Origin: Methylotenera sp.
GTDB taxonomy: Bacteria; Pseudomonadota; Gammaproteobacteria; Burkholderiales; Methylophilaceae
Assembly: GCA_020622105.1 (NCBI GenBank)
Contig: JAHRYP010000014.1
Coordinates: forward strand, 1 to 62,035
Length of the DNA: 62,035 nt
Reading direction: 5' to 3'
Below the pieces are notes generated by a model. The model made no database searches. It was given only the letters and a program-made list of their open reading frames with translations, and was not told the DNA's origin. Positions 56,937-62,035 of this stretch are shown piece by piece; the stretch's first letter is position 1; every line of letters starts with the position of its first letter. Made by a program: the position numbers and the translations under genes.

Positions 56937-59045
56937 ATGCAAAATACACTGACACCTCAACAACTTACATTAAATATTGATGCCAAGCAATTTAGCTTCG
57001 CAGATACATCAGAATTGATTGTTGATGGTCACAATAATGCCCAATACCAGGCTTGGGTAACGCAGGCTGAAGCTAAAAAAGCTGCTGAATTTGGATTAAG
57101 TATCCAGCACCCGGGCTTTAATTTGCTGGCATTGGGTGAGCCAGGCTCTGGCCGCACTACCTTGATGCTAAACATGATGCATGAGGCTGCGGCGAAATCG
57201 CCGGTGGCCAGTGATCTAGTAGCTTTATATCAGTTTGATGCTAACGGTAAGCCGTTGTTTTTAAAGTTGCCCGCAGGTGCCGGTACGCAACTCAAACAGG
57301 CTATGGATAATTTTGTACGCATATTTGCCAAAGACTTGCCAACCCTGCTGGAAGCCAAAGCGCAGCAGAACTCCATGGCGCCGTTACAGATATTTATTGA
57401 AGGCCAGTTAGCAACGGTTAAAGCCAGCCTGACGCTGATTGCTGATGATAAGATTCCTGCACATTACTTTAATGCACTGCAGCAGGATATTCTGGATACC
57501 CTCGAGGCATGGCAACCTAACTTGGGCGCAGAGGGTGAAACCAACCTTGAAGCGCTCATGAATGAGAGTTTTTTCGGGCGCTACCGTACCAACTTACTGG
57601 TAGAGCATCATACTGGCCAGCATGCGCCTGTTTTGTATGATAATGACCCTAGCTTGCAATCTTTGTTCGGCGGCATAGAAAGCGCCAGCGAGGCCAGCAA
57701 CATTCCTGATTTTATGCGTTTGCGTGCCGGTAACCTGTTGCGTGCCGATGCCGGCACTTTGCTTTTGCACCTGCGCGACATTCTGGCGGATGAGCAAAAC
57801 GGTTCGCACATCCTTGAAAAACTGCATCGCTTTTTACGTAATGGCGCGTTGCAGATTGAAGACCTCACCAGCAGCAGCAGTCAGGGCAGCAGCTTGATCA
57901 ATGCGCAGGCGGCAATACCGGTTTCTGTAAAAATTGTATTAATTGCAACGCGTGAAGATTACTACGAACTGCTAGGCATTACGCCTGATTTCTTTGATTA
58001 CTTCCCGATCAAGATCGAGTTTGCTGATCAGGTAAAAGCCAATACAGAGCACTATGCTGCCTACGCTTCTTTTATCGCATACAAATGCCAGCAGCACCAT
58101 TGTCTTCACTTTACAGCCGAAGCAGTAGCAGGCTTACTGCAAGCCATGCACCGATTGATTGAAGACCAAACCAGACTCAGTACCAAGTTTGGCGTACTGG
58201 AAAAATTATTGCTTGAAAGTTCAGTGGCAGCGGAACAACGCGGTGCTGCATTAGTGGGTATTGAAGACGTCAAATCAGCCATTCAGCGTAAATATGCACG
58301 CCATAGCTATATTGAATCGCATATGCGCGACTCAATTATTGATAAAGAACTGATTATCAGTGTTTACGGCGAGAGTATCGGGCAGATTAACGGCCTCACG
58401 CATATCGACCTTTCAGAAGCGAGTTTTGGCTCCCCGGTGCGTATTTCAGCCAACTGCTACGCGGGCAGCCGCGGTGTGCTCACCATTGACCGTGAAGTCA
58501 GTATGAGCGGCCCTACGCATGATAAAGGCGTGATGATTCTGCAAAGCTGGTTGCATAGCAATTTTGCACAATTAAACCCGCTGAATATGACAGCATCTCT
58601 TGTATTCGAGCAAGAGTATTCTGGCGTGGATGGTGATTCAGCCTCCTGCGCGGAGCTTTTTGCCCTGTTATCGTCCCTGGCACAATTACCAATCAGGCAG
58701 GGCATAGCCGTAACTGGTGCATTGAATCAGCATGGTGAAGTGTTGCCGATTGGCGGTTTGAACGAAAAAATTGAAGGTTACTTCAGAGTATGTAAAGAAA
58801 TCGGCCTGGATGGCAAACAAGGCGTGCTGATTCCAGAACGTAATATGCGACACCTGATGCTAAGCGATGAAGTGATTCAGGCAGTCAGCAGTGGTCAATT
58901 CCATGTAACTACCATGAATAATGTCGCCGATGGCATACAGCACCTCACAGGCCGTAGTTTGCAGGAATTAAATGGATTAGCTGAAACAGTGCTGCGGGGC
59001 TTTAAACAGACGCTGGAAGCTAACTTACCCAAAAGAGATCGTTAA
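56937..59045 (+). CDS. Lon-related ATP-dependent protease
   Basis: 702 residues, the AAA_32/LonB-like family of unusual proteobacterial Lon homologues (E. coli YcbZ-type). AAA half: Walker A region GEPGSGRTT at 67-75, with Arg at the usual Lys; this substitution may be normal in the family. C-terminal S16 protease: Ser568 in DGDSAS and Lys611 in NEKIEG, 43 apart as in Lon. ARHSYIESHMRDSIIDKE and GVLIPERN are conserved. Likely protein quality control; not part of an operon here. Confidence 0.88.
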   Translation: MQNTLTPQQLTLNIDAKQFSFADTSELIVDGHNNAQYQAWVTQAEAKKAAEFGLSIQHPGFNLLALGEPGSGRTTLMLNMMHEAAAKSPVASDLVALYQFDANGKPLFLKLPAGAGTQLKQAMDNFVRIFAKDLPTLLEAKAQQNSMAPLQIFIEGQLATVKASLTLIADDKIPAHYFNALQQDILDTLEAWQPNLGAEGETNLEALMNESFFGRYRTNLLVEHHTGQHAPVLYDNDPSLQSLFGGIESASEASNIPDFMRLRAGNLLRADAGTLLLHLRDILADEQNGSHILEKLHRFLRNGALQIEDLTSSSSQGSSLINAQAAIPVSVKIVLIATREDYYELLGITPDFFDYFPIKIEFADQVKANTEHYAAYASFIAYKCQQHHCLHFTAEAVAGLLQAMHRLIEDQTRLSTKFGVLEKLLLESSVAAEQRGAALVGIEDVKSAIQRKYARHSYIESHMRDSIIDKELIISVYGESIGQINGLTHIDLSEASFGSPVRISANCYAGSRGVLTIDREVSMSGPTHDKGVMILQSWLHSNFAQLNPLNMTASLVFEQEYSGVDGDSASCAELFALLSSLAQLPIRQGIAVTGALNQHGEVLPIGGLNEKIEGYFRVCKEIGLDGKQGVLIPERNMRHLMLSDEVIQAVSSGQFHVTTMNNVADGIQHLTGRSLQELNGLAETVLRGFKQTLEANLPKRDR

Positions 59046-59084
59046 TTTTTAGCTAAATAAAACAGTAACCTAATTAAATTCGCT

Positions 59085-59483
59085 ATGGCAAACGATGACG
59101 ACATAAAATGCAGGCTGGATAAATGGCTATGGGCTGCACGTTTTTTCAAAACCCGCAGCCTGGCTACAGCAGCCATAGAAACCGGTAAAGTGCATGTAGA
59201 CGGTGACCGCGTAAAACCTGCAAAAGAAGTAAAAACTGGGCAGATTGTGCATATTCGTAACCGCGACTTTGAAATTGAAGTCAACGTGCTGGCACTATCA
59301 AATATACGCAAAGGCGCACCTGAAGCTGCGTTACTGTTTTCAGAGACCCAAGCCAGTATCAGTAAGCGTGAAAATGCAAAACTTACGGGTGAGAATGAGT
59401 TTGCACAGCGAGATAGAGGGTTAGGGCGGCCAACTAAAAAACAGCTTAGAGATATTAAGAAGTTTACTGGTGGAGTTTATTAG
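59085..59483 (+). CDS. hslR: Ribosome-associated heat shock protein 15 (S4 domain)
   Basis: 132 residues. RNA-binding S4 domain at the N-terminus (CRLDKWLWAARFFKTRSLA), followed by a basic tail. Hsp15 recycles free 50S subunits carrying nascent chains. The extended C-terminus (FAQRDRGLGRPTKKQLRDI) is normal for the family. Monocistronic. Confidence 0.92.
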   Translation: MANDDDIKCRLDKWLWAARFFKTRSLATAAIETGKVHVDGDRVKPAKEVKTGQIVHIRNRDFEIEVNVLALSNIRKGAPEAALLFSETQASISKRENAKLTGENEFAQRDRGLGRPTKKQLRDIKKFTGGVY

Positions 59484-59581
59484 CACTTTATATTCGAGTA
59501 TGTTATTAATTAACAATGCCATACACTGCTGGCAATCTACTGCAGAGCTTTCAGATGACTAATGCTTAACAATTGTGTGCT

Positions 59582-59606
59582 GATTGTTTGGTTGCAACCA
59601 ACAATC
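59582..59606. promoter_or_regulatory. Near-perfect palindrome upstream of the EPS regulator
   Basis: GATTGTTTGGTTGCAACCAACAATC-like 25-base element; its two halves match except one extra T. Palindromes of this size are typical operator sites. It lies 70 bases before the EPS-associated regulator and could be its own operator. The location suggests it, but no binding data exist. Confidence 0.45.
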
Positions 59607-59627
59607 TGTTGCATTCGAGTTAGCCTT

Positions 59628-59670
59628 TTTGTTAGACTTGCGTTCATTTCCTGAACGCAAGTCTAACAAA
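59628..59670. promoter_or_regulatory. 19-bp perfect inverted repeat just before the EPS regulator start
   Basis: TTTGTTAGACTTGCGTTCA (59628-59646) and TGAACGCAAGTCTAACAAA (59652-59670) pair perfectly over 19 bases with a five-base spacer. The ATG of the regulator is at 59676, five bases later. It could be a strong hairpin ending the preceding region, an operator, or a translation-blocking structure. Confidence 0.6.
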
Positions 59671-59675
59671 ATAAA

Positions 59676-60077
59676 ATGCTAACTGACGAGTATCGGTACA
59701 AAATTCTAAAATTAGTCTCTGCTAACCCGGAGATTAGTCAGCGTGAGTTAGCAAAGACCTTAGGCGTTAGTCTGGGAAAGACTAATTTTTGTCTTAATGC
59801 GCTAATAGAAAAGGGTTTGTTAAAAGCTGCCAATTTTCGTAATAGTCAGAATAAATTAGCTTATATGTATTTGCTAACCCCAAATGGTATTGAAGAAAAA
59901 TCAAAGATTACCTTACGCTTCTTAACGGCAAAAATGCGTGAATATGAAGCACTTCAATTAGAAATCAGCTTATTAATGCAAGAAACAAATTCTGACCCAC
60001 TTTTAAACCAAAAAAAACTAACATTGAATCTGGATTCAGGTTTACCAAAGGTGTTAGTTCAGGCTGATCAATCATGA
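59676..60077 (+). CDS. EPS-associated MarR-type regulator
   Basis: 133 residues. N-terminal winged HTH (ISQRELAKTLGVSLGKTNFCLNALIEKGLL), then a helical tail with YLLTPNGIEEKSKIT and MREYEALQLEI. Belongs to the short MarR family linked to exopolysaccharide loci. Starts 5 bases after a 19-base inverted repeat with no obvious Shine-Dalgarno. Overlaps the next gene by four bases (ATGA). Confidence 0.88.
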   Translation: MLTDEYRYKILKLVSANPEISQRELAKTLGVSLGKTNFCLNALIEKGLLKAANFRNSQNKLAYMYLLTPNGIEEKSKITLRFLTAKMREYEALQLEISLLMQETNSDPLLNQKKLTLNLDSGLPKVLVQADQS

Positions 60078-61492
60078 GTAATCATTATGCAGTAATTCTG
60101 TCTGGTGGTTCAGGCACAAGGTTGTGGCCATTGTCCAGAACCTTAAGGCCTAAACAGCTATTGGCATTGAACGGTGAAAAAACCTTGTTGCAGCAAACAG
60201 CAAAACGTCTAATGCGGCATATTGAGCCTGAGCATTTATTTACTGTTACCCACGAAGATCATAAGTTTGAGGTAAAAGGTCAGTTGTCAGATCTTTTTCC
60301 GCAAGTTCTTAACAATGTATTGTCAGAACCTTGTGCAAGAAATACTTTACCTGCTATTGCTTGGGCAACGTATCAAATATATCAACAAGATAAAACAGCG
60401 ATAGTAGGTGTGTTTGCCTCAGATCACTCTATTGATAATGAAGAGGCTTTTTTAAGCGCATGGCAAACTGCCGAAGAATTGGCAGAGCAAGATTACCTGG
60501 TGTTGTTAGGTATTAAGCCGCACGAGCCTGCTACAGGATATGGCTACATCAAGCCAGGTCAGGAATTATCAGTAAACTGCTCATTACCAGTGCACCAAGT
60601 GGAGCAGTTTGTAGAGAAGCCTGATTTTGAAAAAGCAATGCGCTTTGTAAATGAAGGATATCTATGGAATAGCGGTATGTTTGTATTCAAAGCGAGTACT
60701 TTCCTGCGCATGTTAGAGCAATATCAGCCGGCAATATATAGCCAGGTTTATGCGATGAATAAACAAAATATTGCTGAAACTTATGTGCAATTTCCTAATT
60801 TATCAATGGATTATGGTTTGGCAGAAGAGTTGGTAAAGCATTCTGAAAAGGTCGCTGTAGTGCCAGTAGACATGGCATGGAGTGACTTGGGAAGTTGGGA
60901 TTCGATCTATGCTCGACATGAAAAAGATCAAAGCAATAATGTGACCTACGGTGAAGTATTAAGCCTTGATACAAAAAATAGCTTAATTTGGGCAGAAACC
61001 GGAGTGTTAGCCACATTGGGTTTGGATAACCTTGTTGTGATTCAAACTGCCGATGCCACACTGATTTGCGATAAAAGCCGGTCTGAAGATATTAAAGCAC
61101 TAGTAGCCAAAGTTAAAGCGCATAAGCCCGAGCTTACGGAAATACATCAAACCGTATATCGGCCATGGGGCAGTTACACCGTTTTAGAAGAGCGCGCTAA
61201 TTTTAAGATTAAACGCATTGTTGTAAATCCAGGCGCAAAACTTTCAATGCAAATGCATAAGTATCGTTCAGAGCATTGGGTCGTGGTTTCAGGCACAGCA
61301 AGTATTACCAATAATGAAATTGAATATACACTGCAAGAAAATCAATCTACTTACATTCCACAAACACATCGTCATCGTCTGGCGAATAATGGAACCCTGC
61401 CTTTAAGCATTATTGAAGTACAGTGTGGCGAATATGTAGGGGAGGATGATATTGTGCGGTTTGATGATAAATACGGAAGGGAAACAACTTAA
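60074..61492 (+). CDS. Mannose-1-phosphate guanylyltransferase / mannose-6-phosphate isomerase
   Basis: 472 residues. N-terminal nucleotidyltransferase ([30 protein letters not shown]) makes GDP-mannose; the C-terminal cupin ([35 protein letters not shown]) is the isomerase half. It feeds the following GDP-mannose dehydratase and EPS synthesis. Overlaps both neighbours, so the three genes are translationally coupled. Confidence 0.95.
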   Translation: MSNHYAVILSGGSGTRLWPLSRTLRPKQLLALNGEKTLLQQTAKRLMRHIEPEHLFTVTHEDHKFEVKGQLSDLFPQVLNNVLSEPCARNTLPAIAWATYQIYQQDKTAIVGVFASDHSIDNEEAFLSAWQTAEELAEQDYLVLLGIKPHEPATGYGYIKPGQELSVNCSLPVHQVEQFVEKPDFEKAMRFVNEGYLWNSGMFVFKASTFLRMLEQYQPAIYSQVYAMNKQNIAETYVQFPNLSMDYGLAEELVKHSEKVAVVPVDMAWSDLGSWDSIYARHEKDQSNNVTYGEVLSLDTKNSLIWAETGVLATLGLDNLVVIQTADATLICDKSRSEDIKALVAKVKAHKPELTEIHQTVYRPWGSYTVLEERANFKIKRIVVNPGAKLSMQMHKYRSEHWVVVSGTASITNNEIEYTLQENQSTYIPQTHRHRLANNGTLPLSIIEVQCGEYVGEDDIVRFDDKYGRETT

Positions 61493-62035
61493 TGACTAAA
61501 GTAGCATTAATCACCGGCGTTACCGGTCAGGATGGTGCCTATCTAGCAGAATTCCTGTTAGGTAAAGGCTACATCGTGCACGGCGTTAAACGCCGTGCTT
61601 CTTTATTTAATACTGATCGTATTGACCACCTGTATCAGGATCCGCATGTTGATAATAAAAGCTTCATCCTGCACTACGGTGATCTCACAGATTCCACCAA
61701 CCTGATCCGCATCATTCAGCAGACACAGCCGGATGAGATCTACAACCTAGCAGCCATGAGCCATGTTGCCGTGTCATTTGAAACCCCTGAATACACTGCC
61801 AATGCCGATGGTCTCGGCACCTTGCGTATTCTTGAAGCCATTCGTATCCTTGGCCTTGAGAAAAAGACTAAGTTTTATCAAGCCTCAACCTCAGAGTTAT
61901 ATGGCCTAGTACAAGAAACACCACAAAAAGAAACCACACCATTCTATCCACGCAGCCCTTAAGCAGTGGCTAAAATGTACGCTTACTGGATCACCGTCAA
62001 CTACCGTGAAGCCTACGACATTTACGCCTGCAACG
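61492..62035 (+). pseudogene. gmd: GDP-mannose 4,6-dehydratase with in-frame stop, cut by the window edge
   Basis: Short-chain dehydrogenase fold: NAD-binding TGVTGQDG at the start, and QASTSELYG with the catalytic Thr/Glu. A TAA at 61960-61962 interrupts the frame after FYPRSP; reading on gives AVAKMYAYWITVNYREA, which is normal Gmd. The stop replaces the tyrosine of the YxxxK catalytic motif (TAC or TAT to TAA). The remaining 24 codons run to the window end. Either a real nonsense mutation or a base error; the 156-residue product would be inactive. Confidence 0.85.

Noticed and set aside
1-62035. CRISPR array, rRNA operon or complete tRNA
   Set aside because: No regularly spaced direct repeats with unique spacers and no rRNA or whole tRNA sequence were found on either strand.

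Overview
The window looks like a chromosomal segment of a methylotrophic betaproteobacterium, most probably Methylophilaceae (Methylotenera/Methylophilus-like). Support: a complete pqqABCDE operon for PQQ, the cofactor of methanol dehydrogenases; betaproteobacterial gene orders (leuC-entericidin-leuD-leuB-asd-fimV-truA-trpF-trpB-trpA-accD-folC-SPOR-cvpA-purF-metZ and gyrA-serC-pheA-hisC); a DUF934-type assimilatory sulfate cluster; and moderate GC. The assignment is inferred from gene content and order; no search was run.

Layout. 0-2.6 kb: five small orphan genes, the first with a phage small-terminase-like HTH, ending in a stretch with two strong terminators, a doubled TGGGGGTA motif and a tRNA-3'-end-like sequence; probably the right edge of an integrated element. 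2.7-5.6 kb: two diguanylate cyclases, the second split by a one-base frameshift. 5.7-14.5 kb: ppnP, yajQ, leucine genes with an entericidin lipoprotein between leuC and leuD, asd and fimV. 14.7-25.9 kb: ECF-T-like membrane protein, truA, trpFBA, accD, folC, SPOR protein, cvpA, purF, metZ, with two inverted copies of a short mobile-looking repeat. 26.1-32.1 kb: gyrA, serC, pheA, hisC. 32.3-35.9 kb: pqqABCDE. 36-38.1 kb: Bcr/CflA exporter, YgjP-like metallopeptidase, 7Fe ferredoxin. 38.2-44.6 kb (minus strand): tauE-cysI-DUF934-cysH-cysD-cysN, with a divergent CysB-type regulator. 45.7-51.3 kb: DUF302 lipoprotein, DUF853 ATPase, YigZ, AI-2E family permease, K+ channel-like protein, and PPK2 with a probable frameshift near its N-terminus. 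51.4-54.6 kb (minus strand): a tight CHASE2 / SH3 / M48-protease operon. 54.8-59.5 kb: rmuC, moaD, moaE, Lon-family protease, hslR. 59.6 kb to the end: start of an exopolysaccharide locus (EPS-associated MarR-type regulator, mannose-1-phosphate guanylyltransferase, gmd); gmd carries an in-frame stop at its catalytic tyrosine.

The metabolic genes fit together. CysDN makes APS, an Fe-S CysH reduces it directly (no APS kinase is seen), CysI makes sulfide, and MetZ fixes sulfide into homocysteine. PqqA is the peptide precursor processed by PqqE/PqqD, with PqqB and PqqC acting later. GDP-mannose made by the guanylyltransferase is the substrate of Gmd. The least explained parts are the left-edge orphan genes, the CHASE2-SH3-M48 operon, the dispersed hairpin repeats that sit inside operons, and three gene-breaking lesions (near 4318, 51060 and 61960) that may be real or assembly errors.
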